From contig JAITBO010000267.1 of NCBI GenBank assembly GCA_031283505.1, positions 1-13,780 on the forward strand: 13,780 bases of DNA, given 5' to 3'. Numbering within the stretch: position 1 is the stretch's first letter; every line of letters starts with the position of its first letter. The position numbers and the translations under genes are program-made. Below the pieces are notes generated by a model that saw nothing but the letters and a program-made list of their open reading frames with translations, was not told where the DNA came from and searched no databases. The DNA comes from Treponema sp. Its GTDB lineage: Bacteria > Spirochaetota > Spirochaetia > Treponematales > Breznakiellaceae. Shown piece after piece: positions 6,689 through 13,518 of this stretch.

Positions 6689-7433
6689 CCCGCCGTATTT
6701 GGCAAAAACCTCTGCGATGGTTTTAAATCCTAAACACTTCATCGGTATCGCATTAATCTTGTTTACAACCAGATCTATGTTCTTTCTGTCCAGTCAACCG
6801 CCAATCGTGTCTCTTGGGAAAATATCTTCTCAATATTTCTTTCCGGTTTTCTATGCCCCCTTTTTCTCAACTGTGGTAGGCTTTACAAAAATATGATGTT
6901 ACGCCAAGCTCAGTGTTCGTAGGTTCATGCAGGGCGTTTTCCAGCCCGTTGTCATAGGTGAAAGTTTTTCGCAATCCTCCGGGAATGCCTGAAAGTGCCA
7001 GAGTTACCGCCTCGTGCATAGCCGACGCCGTTTTATCTTTCTTGCGGATGACCAGAAAAAAACGAGTTTTCCGATCAACCAGTACCGCCGCGCACGCCTT
7101 GCTTTGGTGGGAAACAACGGTGTCAACTTCCCAATGGCCGGCCCGCGTCCTCAGATCGACACGGGCTGGGCGCTCCGGTTATGTCGACGCGGTTAGGTAT
7201 CTTGGAAACCCTGGATTTCCTGGCGGAAGACCGTTTGTGCCGGTTTTTATGGCCTCTGGCCAGGTAGGGAAATCAAGGGAGAGCCTGCCGGCGAAGATCT
7301 CCGGGGTCCAGCCGTCATGGATCAGGTGGCATTCCGCATAGGCTTTGACCAGGGGGTTGGACAGACGTTCCCTCGCGTGGCTGCGGCGGGACCGGTCTTC
7401 GGCCCGTCTTTGGGCTCTGTTTCCCCGGTAATA
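6671..7433 (-). pseudogene. IS30-family transposase, broken
   Basis: Minus-strand pieces reconstruct an IS30 DDE transposase. They are, in order: YYRGNRAQRRAE and a DGWTPEIFAGRL segment (7433 down to about 7260), RGHKNRHKR in another frame (about 7257-7180), RAGHWEVDTVVS with the first catalytic Asp at 7122-7124, TYDNGLEN with the second Asp at 6951-6953, then EKGGIEN and RRYFPK. NKINAIPMKCLGF follows in a third frame, to the stop at 6671. Damage is clear: no N-terminal helix-turn-helix, a loss of about 20 residues and a frameshift near 7255, another frameshift near 7165, a TGA at 6867-6869 where the family has Trp (YHSW-EKG), and a further frameshift near 6815. It cannot make a working transposase. 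Confidence 0.85.
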
Positions 7434-7468
7434 CTATAGTCGCTCCATAAGGGACTACAGGGCTAAGT

Positions 7469-7494
7469 GTTGCACTTCCGGGTTGAACGCGGGA
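7469..7494. repeat. IS30 terminal inverted repeat, transposase 5' side
   Basis: GTTGCACTT at the inner end is an exact complement of the other terminal repeat, and 21 of 26 positions match overall. Only 35 bases separate it from the first recognisable transposase codons, which confirms the internal loss of the N-terminal coding region. Confidence 0.75.
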
Positions 7495-7609
7495 CACAAA
7501 ACGATATAAGAATAAGAGCTTTCTCTTATCTATATGCTTTGCGGTAATTGATATATCGGTACACTTAGTCTAATCAATCTGCCAGGGTCATGGAAAATTC
7601 AAATTAGCC

Positions 7610-7638
7610 TTGCAAATCTTTTTTCTTTATTGTATGTT
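7610..7638 (+). promoter_or_regulatory. Probable argR promoter
   Basis: TTGCAA at 7610-7615 and TATGTT at 7633-7638 are 17 bases apart, each matching four of six consensus bases or better. Transcription would start near 7645, about 30 bases before the chosen argR start and just upstream of the palindrome at 7653-7664. Confidence 0.45.
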
Positions 7639-7652
7639 TATGCATATATAGA

Positions 7653-7664
7653 GAATAATTATTC
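7653..7664. promoter_or_regulatory. ARG-box-like palindrome, putative ArgR autoregulatory operator
   Basis: GAATAATTATTC is a perfect 12-base palindrome and equals the core of the ARG-box consensus (TGAATWWWWATTCA), missing only the outer T/A. A second palindrome, TATGCATA, lies at 7639-7646. Paired boxes are usual for ArgR. The site sits between the promoter and the ribosome site of argR. Confidence 0.5.
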
Positions 7665-7674
7665 GGGGTATCAG

Positions 7675-8148
7675 TTGAAAGAACGTCTGGCCCGGTTAAA
7701 AGCGGTCCATAAACTTATAAAAACGTATCGGATTGAGTCGCAGGAAACCCTTCTGGGCCACCTCCAAAAAGAAGGTTTTGTCGTAACCCAGGCTACTCTG
7801 TCCCGGGACCTGAAGCTCCTCAAAGTAGGGAAGATTTTCGATGGTCACAACGGGTATGTATATTCCCTGCCAGGAGAGGATGAACGTCAGGAAACCGAGC
7901 GTACTTACATCCATGACTTTCTGCGGGGTTACGTTTCCATTGACTGGTCCGGAAACATGGTGGTGATCAAGACCTATTCCGGTCATTCCGATTCTGTGGC
8001 TTTGGCGGTGGACAACCTGGGCTTGGACGACGTGCTGGGAACGCTTGCTGGCCGGGATAACACGGTTTTCGTCTGCCTTAGGGAAGGGATCACTGGGGAA
8101 GATTTTATGAATCGGATGAAAGAAAGTATTCCGGAACTCGAAGATTAG
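7675..8148 (+). CDS. argR: ArgR-type arginine-responsive transcriptional regulator
   Basis: A DNA-binding regulator of arginine metabolism that normally forms hexamers with L-arginine as corepressor. I chose the TTG at 7675 (157 residues). It follows CGGGG by about 6 bases and places KERLARLKAVHKLI at the N-terminus, as in the family. Upstream codons from 7630 would lack a ribosome site and add an unlikely sequence. The winged helix contains SQETLLGHLQ and the recognition helix TQATLSRDL, with Ser-Arg-Asp at 43-45. The C-terminal domain (about 80-157) carries DNLGLDDVLGTLAGRDNTVFV. The arginine-contact motif, usually GDDT, is GRDNT here (126-130), so the effector response may differ. An ARG-box-like palindrome in its leader suggests autoregulation. 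The nearby IS remnant and the structured element isolate it from other genes. Confidence 0.9.
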   Translation: MKERLARLKAVHKLIKTYRIESQETLLGHLQKEGFVVTQATLSRDLKLLKVGKIFDGHNGYVYSLPGEDERQETERTYIHDFLRGYVSIDWSGNMVVIKTYSGHSDSVALAVDNLGLDDVLGTLAGRDNTVFVCLREGITGEDFMNRMKESIPELED

Positions 8149-8169
8149 TGGTATCTTAAACACAAGGGA

Positions 8170-8343
8170 GCTGTCTCTAGTTTGGGGCAGCCCATTGAGG
8201 CTTTCCCAAAATTGAAGTTTTGGGAAAGCAATCTTGAAATTTGCAGTTTTGTCGAACCTTCGGTTTGCAGACTGAAAAACTGCAAGAGTCTGTCCCAAAA
8301 CCGTGCGCATTAGCGCACAGTCAATTAGTTTTGGGACAGACTC
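8170..8343 (+). ncRNA. Structured leader element, copy B (upstream of pgi)
   Basis: H1 is GCTGTCTC/GGGGCAGC (8170-8177/8184-8191, with G-U pairs). H2 is a perfect 12-bp stem (8200-8211/8218-8229). A 13-base spacer follows. H3 is GCAGTTTT/AAAACTGC (8243-8250/8276-8283) with an inner CGAACC/GGTTTG stem. The linker AAGAG is shared with copy A. H4 is a 16-bp perfect stem (8286-8301/8328-8343) carrying an inner GTGCGC/GCGCAC hairpin (8303-8308/8313-8318). The H2 right arm TTTTGGGA (8218-8225) can instead pair with TCCCAAAA (8293-8300). The pgi start is 39 bases after the element. H1 or H2 could also serve as the argR terminator, but the plan matches copy A at 4131-4238. Confidence 0.55.
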
Positions 8344-8382
8344 CATTTTCTCAAAAAACGTAACGGCAGGGGAGAACTGGAG

Positions 8383-9996
8383 ATGCAATTTATTGATTTT
8401 GATAAAACGGCGGCGTATAAAAAGCTTTCGGGATTGGTTCGGGCGGCGGAAGGACTCGATTTTGCTTCTTTTTTGACCGCCGATAGGGTTAAAAACAGCG
8501 TGGTTCCCATGGCGGGGGGCCTCTCGTATTCCTGGGCAGCCAAGCGGGTGGACGGGGCGGTTCTGGATGCCTTGGGCGCTCTGGCGGAAGAACAGGAACT
8601 CATCGCCAAGTACAAGGCCCTTCTGGATGGAGAAATCATCAACACCGGGGAAAAACGGCGGGTCATGCACCACCTCCTGCGGGGGCAGCTTGGCAGGCAG
8701 GTGATCCACGAGGGCCGGGACCTGGGCGCCTTTTATCAGGGGGAACTGGCCCGGTTCTCCGCCTTCGCCGAGGCGGTCCGCTCCGGAAAGATACGCCCCT
8801 CGGCAGGCAAAACTTTTTCCACAGTGGTGCAGATAGGCATAGGCGGTTCCGACCTGGGGCCTCGGGCCCTTTGCCTGGCTCTGGAGAACTGGGCTGCCAA
8901 AGAAGGGAAGCGCCGGCTCCGGGCAGCCTTCATCTCCAACGTGGACCCCGACGACGCCTCCCAAGTGACCGCTTCGGTCCCCCTGGACGAGACGATGTTT
9001 GTCCTGGTCTCCAAGAGCGGCGTCACCCAGGAAACTTTAGCGAATGAGCTTTTCGTCAAGGATAAACTAAAAAAAGCGGGCCTCGATCCCGGCAAACATA
9101 TCGTAGCCGTCACGAGCGAGACGAGCCCTCTGGCGCATAATCCGGCCTATCTCGATTCTTTTTACATTGACGACTTCATAGGCGGTCGTTATTCCTCCAC
9201 TTCCGCAGTAGGCGGCGTGGTTCTGTCCCTGGCTTTTGGCCCTGAAGTCTTCAAAGAGATTCTCGCGGGTGCCCACGAGGCGGATACTCTGGCCTTGAAT
9301 TCGGACCTTTCCGCCAACGCCGCTCTCCTGGATGCCCTTATCGGCGTGTGGGAACGAAACTTCCTTGGGTATCCCTATACGGTCATCTTACCCTACAGTC
9401 AGGCCCTTTCCCGGTTCCCCGCCCATCTCCAGCAGCTTGACATGGAATCCAACGGCAAGCGAGTCAACCGGAACGGCAGCCCCCTTCCGTATTCCACCGG
9501 TCCGGTGGTCTTCGGCGAGCCGGGAACCAACGGTCAGCATTCCTTTTATCAGTTGCTCCACCAGGGCACCGATATTACGCCCCTTCAGTTCGTGGGATTC
9601 GCCGAAAGCCAGCGGCGGGATGATGTGGAGGTGGAGGGTTCGACAAGCCAGACCAAACTCAAGGCCAACCTTGCCGCCCAGATCGTGGCCTTCGCCAAGG
9701 GGTATGTCCCAGGGCAGGCCGCAGGCGGCGGGGCCGACAAGACAAAAGAATTCCCCGGCGGACGTCCCTCAAGTCTCATCTACGGCAAGCGGCTTACCCC
9801 TGCGGTCTTGGGGGCGTTCCTGGCCCACTTCGAGAACAAGGTCATGTTTCAGGGGTATGTGTGGAACCTCAACAGTTTTGATCAGGAAGGGGTCCAACTC
9901 GGCAAGATTCTGACCAGGAAGGTTCTGATCGCCAAATCCGGCGGCGGTTCCGGGGATCCGGCCTTGGACGCCTACAGCGCCATTCTGGAAGTGTAG
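8383..9996 (+). CDS. pgi: Glucose-6-phosphate isomerase
   Basis: Cytoplasmic glycolytic enzyme interconverting glucose 6-phosphate and fructose 6-phosphate. The start follows GGGGAG and CTGGAG, with a good ribosome site. The 537 residues show the phosphate-binding GIGGSDLGP (152-160), SKSGVTQET (210-218) and the first SIS signature in degenerate form (DDFIGGRYSSTSAVGG, 263-278). The catalytic triad region is intact: Glu355 in MESNGK, His386 in NGQHSFYQLLHQGT and Lys508 in QEGVQLGK. These line up with Glu357, His388 and Lys518 of rabbit enzyme. Length is usual for the bacterial long form. It stands alone on the plus strand, with a structured leader upstream and a convergent peptidase gene 38 bases downstream. 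Confidence 0.97.
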   Translation: MQFIDFDKTAAYKKLSGLVRAAEGLDFASFLTADRVKNSVVPMAGGLSYSWAAKRVDGAVLDALGALAEEQELIAKYKALLDGEIINTGEKRRVMHHLLRGQLGRQVIHEGRDLGAFYQGELARFSAFAEAVRSGKIRPSAGKTFSTVVQIGIGGSDLGPRALCLALENWAAKEGKRRLRAAFISNVDPDDASQVTASVPLDETMFVLVSKSGVTQETLANELFVKDKLKKAGLDPGKHIVAVTSETSPLAHNPAYLDSFYIDDFIGGRYSSTSAVGGVVLSLAFGPEVFKEILAGAHEADTLALNSDLSANAALLDALIGVWERNFLGYPYTVILPYSQALSRFPAHLQQLDMESNGKRVNRNGSPLPYSTGPVVFGEPGTNGQHSFYQLLHQGTDITPLQFVGFAESQRRDDVEVEGSTSQTKLKANLAAQIVAFAKGYVPGQAAGGGADKTKEFPGGRPSSLIYGKRLTPAVLGAFLAHFENKVMFQGYVWNLNSFDQEGVQLGKILTRKVLIAKSGGGSGDPALDAYSAILEV

Positions 9997-10034
9997 GGGA
10001 GGGCCGTCCGGCATTGGGGCTGGAAAACCCTGCC

Positions 10035-11024
10035 TCATTCCCTGCATAACTCGCAGGCAAACCGTACCACCCGGGTAAAATTTTTCGGGGTAAGCCGGAA
10101 GATGCTGTCCGCCGGGCCGTTAAGGGTCCGCCAGGTTTCAGGGATAAGCCGCCTGAAAGGGGGGGCCGCTTCCCGGCTTATCAGGGCCTCCGCAAAGCCG
10201 CTTTTGTGTCTGAGGGCGGCAAGCCGGGTGGCTTCGGGGCCGGGGAGTACCGTGAGGGTTTGGGCGGCTATGCCGGCCCTGAGAAAACCCGCGTCGTCCG
10301 AAAAGGGGGTGGGGGCCAGAAGTACTTTTTCCATGACAAGATGCCGGGAGGCTTCCAGCGCGCGGTTCCGCAGCCATTGGACCTGTTGCCTGGTCTTGGC
10401 TATGCCTATGCCCTCCTCGTCCTTCATAAGGTGATCCGCAGTGGTGGAAATGACGAGGGTGTCCCCCGCGCCGCAGGCGTCAAAAATGTAGAAACGGTTT
10501 TTCCCCAGACCGGCATCCCGCAGGGATCTTGCCAGAGTGTAGGAACCCTGTTCCCGTATGCCTTCGCCGACGGAAAGCTCTTCCTTATCGGTAAAAATAA
10601 TGAGCCAGTTTTCTTTTTCCCGGAGCTTCATGGCCGTTTCCGTCAGAATGAAGACCGCGGCGCTGTTGTCGTTGGCGCCGGGGCTCCCGGCAGTCCGGTC
10701 GTAATGGGCGACCAGGACCGGCATGGGTCCCGCCGTTTCGCGTCCCCCCGGAAACACAAAGACGTGATGGTTTCCCGCTATATCCACCGCTCTGTGGGGC
10801 AAGCGGACCTCCTTGAGGAGGGAGATGAGGATGCCCAGGCGGTCCGCTCCGGGGGCAATAAATTCCCGCAGGCGGCCGTAGGGCCCGTCTCTCGCCAGGA
10901 GTTTGTCGGGTTTTGCCCCTAAAGTCAAATATTTTTGCGATTTATCGCAAAAATGTTCCCTGTAAACTTCTAAAGGAGCCTCGCGATGCGTAAAATCACG
11001 CATCGCATTATACGGCTTACGCAA
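10035..11024 (-). CDS. M28-type zinc peptidase-like protein with altered last ligand
   Basis: The family removes amino acids from peptides using two zinc ions. From the TTG at 11024 (329 residues), ligand motifs are VLVAHYD (His107), GANDN (Asp119), TDKEE (Glu148-Glu149) and FDACGAGD (Asp182). The fifth ligand, normally His in a W-x-TLH-x-P-x-D context, is Asn302 (TLNGPADSIF). A conserved-looking FSDDAGFLRAGI segment precedes it. The first 45 residues look unlike the family and run through two strong hairpins (10931-11006), so the true start is uncertain; ATG at 11003 and TTG at 10928 are alternatives. No signal peptide is seen. It lies 14 bases downstream of pdxY and is probably the last gene of that run. 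It may be inactive or a repurposed binding protein. Confidence 0.78.
   Translation of the reverse strand: MRKPYNAMRDFTHREAPLEVYREHFCDKSQKYLTLGAKPDKLLARDGPYGRLREFIAPGADRLGILISLLKEVRLPHRAVDIAGNHHVFVFPGGRETAGPMPVLVAHYDRTAGSPGANDNSAAVFILTETAMKLREKENWLIIFTDKEELSVGEGIREQGSYTLARSLRDAGLGKNRFYIFDACGAGDTLVISTTADHLMKDEEGIGIAKTRQQVQWLRNRALEASRHLVMEKVLLAPTPFSDDAGFLRAGIAAQTLTVLPGPEATRLAALRHKSGFAEALISREAAPPFRRLIPETWRTLNGPADSIFRLTPKNFTRVVRFACELCRE
10931..11006 (-). repeat. Pair of perfect hairpins at the start of the peptidase gene
   Basis: Read on the minus strand, GCGATGCGT/ACGCATCGC (11006-10998/10991-10983, 6-base loop) is followed after 28 bases by an 11-bp stem (10954-10944/10941-10931, 2-base centre). 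GCGAT and ATCGC occur in both hairpins, so the arms can swap partners. An ATG that could start the peptidase (11003-11001) lies inside the first stem. Confidence 0.6.
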
Positions 11025-11038
11025 AGTCCCGCAGGTTC

Positions 11039-11893
11039 TTAGAGCCTCACCGCTTCAAAGGCAAGGTGAGGGGCCACCAGTTCGTTCTGGGCCTGGATGA
11101 TGAGGAGTTCCCGGCTTTCGGCCATATAGGTGGCTTCCATGATGCCGAAAATGGACGCGGCGGTAAGCTCCAGGGTGCGTTTGACATCGTGAGTTTCCAG
11201 ATACCGGGACAGGAAGATAGCGGTGGTGACATCTCCGGACCCGGCCATGCCCGCGCCAAAGGGGAGTTCCGGTGTACGGATGCGGTAGACCGAGGAGCCG
11301 TCAGAAGCCAGCATATCAATGTGCTTTTCCGGGGCGTCGTTTCCCCGGTAACTGGTGACCAGCGCCACCTTGGGACCCATGGCGTGAAGCGCGGCAATGG
11401 CTTTGCGGGCTTCCCCTAGGTCCGCAGTCTTGAACCCCGTAAGGGCCTCAAGCTCGAACTGGTTGGGGGTTACGATGTCCGCCAGGGGGACCACTTCATC
11501 CTTGAAAATCTCCGGTATGCCGAGCTTGACGTAAAACCCCCGGCCCACATCGCCCATGACCGGATCGCAGCAGTAGAGGGCCTCCGGCGCGGCCTTGCGC
11601 ACCCGGCTTACCGCGTCCAACACCGCCCGGCCTATGGCGGCGTCCCCCATGTAGCCCGAAAGAACCGCCTCGCATTGGGAGAGGACCCCCCGGCCGGCGA
11701 CGCCTTCCACCAGTTCTCCCGCAAGGGCCGTTTCCAGGACCCTGCCGCGCCAGGTCCCGTACCCTGTATGGTTGGAGAATTCCACCGTATTGATCGCCCA
11801 GACTTCCCGGCCCAGACGCTGAAGGGGAAAAACCGCCGCGCTGTTTCCGGCGTGTCCATATACGACATGAGACTGAATAGATAAGATTGCCAT
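11039..11893 (-). CDS. pdxY: Pyridoxal/pyridoxamine kinase
   Basis: Cytoplasmic kinase of the ribokinase-like fold that phosphorylates pyridoxal in vitamin B6 salvage. The 284 residues begin with ILSIQSHVVYGHAGNSAAVF, the family's substrate-binding N-terminus. FSNHTGYGTW follows near 39-48, then YCCDPVMGD near 107-115, TPNQFELEALTG, and the anion hole with catalytic Asp in GAGMAGSGD. Length matches PdxY/PdxK (about 285). The ATG is supported by AGGAAGG about 10 bases upstream, within a 22-base gap after the ParB-like gene. PdxY rather than PdxK is the likely subgroup from overall resemblance, but I cannot separate them rigorously. Confidence 0.92.
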   Translation of the reverse strand: MAILSIQSHVVYGHAGNSAAVFPLQRLGREVWAINTVEFSNHTGYGTWRGRVLETALAGELVEGVAGRGVLSQCEAVLSGYMGDAAIGRAVLDAVSRVRKAAPEALYCCDPVMGDVGRGFYVKLGIPEIFKDEVVPLADIVTPNQFELEALTGFKTADLGEARKAIAALHAMGPKVALVTSYRGNDAPEKHIDMLASDGSSVYRIRTPELPFGAGMAGSGDVTTAIFLSRYLETHDVKRTLELTAASIFGIMEATYMAESRELLIIQAQNELVAPHLAFEAVRL

Positions 11894-11915
11894 TACGTGT
11901 ATACCTTCCTAAAAC

Positions 11916-12842
11916 TCACTTTACATGATGAGGACGATTGAGTAAACGGTTCAAGAGGGACGCTAGAAAAGGCAGTATCCTCCCCTGTGTCTGACCGTAT
12001 TTAACGCCGAAATCCCTGGCCGCATCAGACAGGGAATAAACCCCGTACTTTTTCTTCAGATAGTCCCAATGTTTCACGAGCCATACGTAGAGATCGCTTG
12101 CCGTCCGGCCAGGAAACTGAACCAGCAGCCATTCCTGTTTTATGATGGAGATTATCGGCGCATAAACCGTATTGTACCAGGAAACCAGCGCGTCTTCAAA
12201 GGCTATTTCCCCGGCGACATTTTGGTTCATAAAGTATTTATGCCCCAGGATGTGGTTGTAGATCACGTCGTATTGGCCGGGATTGCTGAAATCGAGGTCC
12301 TGGCAGCCGGTAATTTCGGCGAACCTGGTCTTTTCGTAGAACAGTTTCTTTTCGTACTGAATGACCGCGACGCGCAGATCATCGGCGGTCATGGAAGGGG
12401 TTATGGTTATTTCTGTGGAAAGGCTGGTGACCTCCGCATCGATGATTTCGACCCCCTGGGTCCTGGCTACGGAAACCCGGTGATTCCCGTCCCGGACAAA
12501 GTAGACCCCTCCTATCTCGTAGATCTGAATGGGCGGCAGGATGATGTCCTTGATCCGGGCTTCGTCCACCCGCGTCCACCGGGCTTTAAGATGATCCGCG
12601 TTGGGCAGGAAGAATTTGTTGAAGTCCCGGTAACGGCCTTCGCTCCCCACGATGAGGTTGATAGGCACCATCTGCATACCCCGGTAGGTTTCGTTCTTGG
12701 GTTTAAGGATTTCCTTAACATCATATAGTGAAAGAAGCTTGTTTCTGTCGGTGTTCAGAAAATGCTGAATTTGGGAAAGTATCGCTTTTCCCCTGGCCCG
12801 GTTAAAATCGTCCGAAGCCTGTATTTTTGTATGGTCAGTCAT
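11916..12842 (-). CDS. ParB-like domain protein of unknown role
   Basis: A 308-residue cytoplasmic protein. Residues about 57-135 form a ParB/sulfiredoxin-like domain: VPINLIVGSEGRYRDF, then RIKDIILPPIQIYEIGG, then the hallmark FVRDGNHRVSVA with DGNHR at 118-122. The C-terminal half (150-300) is mostly helical and includes DLYVWLVKHWDYLKKKYG, a pattern I associate with stand-alone ParB-like proteins of about 300 residues annotated as putative regulators. No helix-turn-helix of chromosomal ParB is evident, so this is not the segregation protein. Its ATG overlaps the metallophosphoesterase stop by one base (TAATG), with GGAGAA upstream, so the two are probably translated together. ParB-like folds can hydrolyse nucleotides or bind DNA; which applies here is unknown. 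Confidence 0.65.
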   Translation of the reverse strand: MTDHTKIQASDDFNRARGKAILSQIQHFLNTDRNKLLSLYDVKEILKPKNETYRGMQMVPINLIVGSEGRYRDFNKFFLPNADHLKARWTRVDEARIKDIILPPIQIYEIGGVYFVRDGNHRVSVARTQGVEIIDAEVTSLSTEITITPSMTADDLRVAVIQYEKKLFYEKTRFAEITGCQDLDFSNPGQYDVIYNHILGHKYFMNQNVAGEIAFEDALVSWYNTVYAPIISIIKQEWLLVQFPGRTASDLYVWLVKHWDYLKKKYGVYSLSDAARDFGVKYGQTQGRILPFLASLLNRLLNRPHHVK

Positions 12843-13504
12843 TAAATTTCTCCGGTATCAATAACATAGTGGCTGTAAGCGTTCAGCACCAGGGTGTCCC
12901 GGTATTTGGTAGCCCGGACAGCCGAAAGATCATAGAGGTGGATATGTCCGTGGATCAGGTATTTCGGTTTAAAAGTCTTCATGAACCACAGAAACGCCTT
13001 AAAACCCCGATGGCAGAGATCGCTTTTATCGTGAATTCCCAGGGGTGAGGCATGGGTCAGGAGTATATCCAGGAAACGCCCCCGGAAAATCCTGTTTATC
13101 AGCAGGACGGGAATGAGCTTGAGGATAGCCCAGTTCATCTGAAAATTGGTGTATTGGTTTTCCCCCCGGTTGTATTTCATGGAGCCCCCGAGCCCGGCAA
13201 TGATAAGCCCCGCCTCCCGGTGTACCTTGAAGCCTACATGAACGGCTCCTGAACTGTGATGCGGCTGGATTACATCGTTCCAGGTATTAAAATCCGCCTC
13301 TGCGCCGTAATAACGGTATTCTTCCAGGTTATGATTGCCAAAAACAAACAGGAGCGGTTTGTTTAGGGATGACACGATGAATTCCAGATAATCCATGGGC
13401 AGATCCCCGGCGCTCAAAACAAGATCGACATCGGCAAAACGGTCTTTGATGGCGGAAGAATAAACCAGAGGATCTATTTGATCCGATATGCAGAGAATTT
13501 TCAT
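12842..13504 (-). CDS. Calcineurin-like metallophosphoesterase
   Basis: A 220-residue cytoplasmic phosphoesterase with the two-metal motif order: SD at 7-8 (Asp8), SAGDLP (Asp34), FGNHN (Asn57, His58), LLTHASP (His151) and IHGHIH (His185, His187). The first motif reads DQI where the family has DxH, so one metal ligand, His10, is isoleucine. I think this is typical of a spirochaete/clostridial subgroup rather than damage. The substrate is unknown (phosphoprotein, nucleotide or cyclic nucleotide). It is the first gene of the minus-strand run. No Shine-Dalgarno is visible, and the predicted transcript start is only about 8 bases before the ATG, so it may be translated from a near-leaderless mRNA. 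Confidence 0.88.
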   Translation of the reverse strand: MKILCISDQIDPLVYSSAIKDRFADVDLVLSAGDLPMDYLEFIVSSLNKPLLFVFGNHNLEEYRYYGAEADFNTWNDVIQPHHSSGAVHVGFKVHREAGLIIAGLGGSMKYNRGENQYTNFQMNWAILKLIPVLLINRIFRGRFLDILLTHASPLGIHDKSDLCHRGFKAFLWFMKTFKPKYLIHGHIHLYDLSAVRATKYRDTLVLNAYSHYVIDTGEI

Positions 13505-13518
13505 TACGCTGTCTTGAT

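Larger units (their letters stand above)
6663..7494 (-). mobile_element. Decayed IS30-family insertion sequence
   Basis: The remnant is bounded by 26-base imperfect inverted repeats (6663-6688 and 7469-7494) that match at 21 positions. It contains an antisense transposase with the IS30 signature. The transposase stop codon falls inside the left repeat, as is often the case in this family. At 832 bp it is shorter than the roughly 1.0-1.2 kb typical of IS30 elements, because the part encoding the N-terminal DNA-binding domain is missing. Target-site duplications cannot be assigned with confidence. It sits between the flavin module's terminator and argR. Confidence 0.8.

Noticed and set aside
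6958..7341. Plus-strand open frame of 127 codons
   Set aside because: It is the complement of the IS30 transposase remnant, whose catalytic motifs are on the minus strand.
8286..8343. Integron attC site
   Set aside because: The long stem and inner hairpin look superficially similar, and treponemal integrons are known, but the required GTTRRRY / RYYYAAC core sites are absent.
7696..8964. Minus-strand open frame of 422 codons
   Set aside because: It runs antisense through argR, the structured element and the first part of pgi. Its translation has no family resemblance, and both sense genes are certain, so it is a by-product of GC-rich third positions.
10206..10922. Plus-strand open frame of 238 codons
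   Set aside because: It lies entirely antisense to the M28-type peptidase, whose zinc-ligand motifs are clear. The frame has low-complexity Gly/Arg-rich content and no motif.
12069..12728. Plus-strand open frame of 219 codons
   Set aside because: It is antisense to the ParB-like gene, which has a recognisable domain and an overlapping operon junction.
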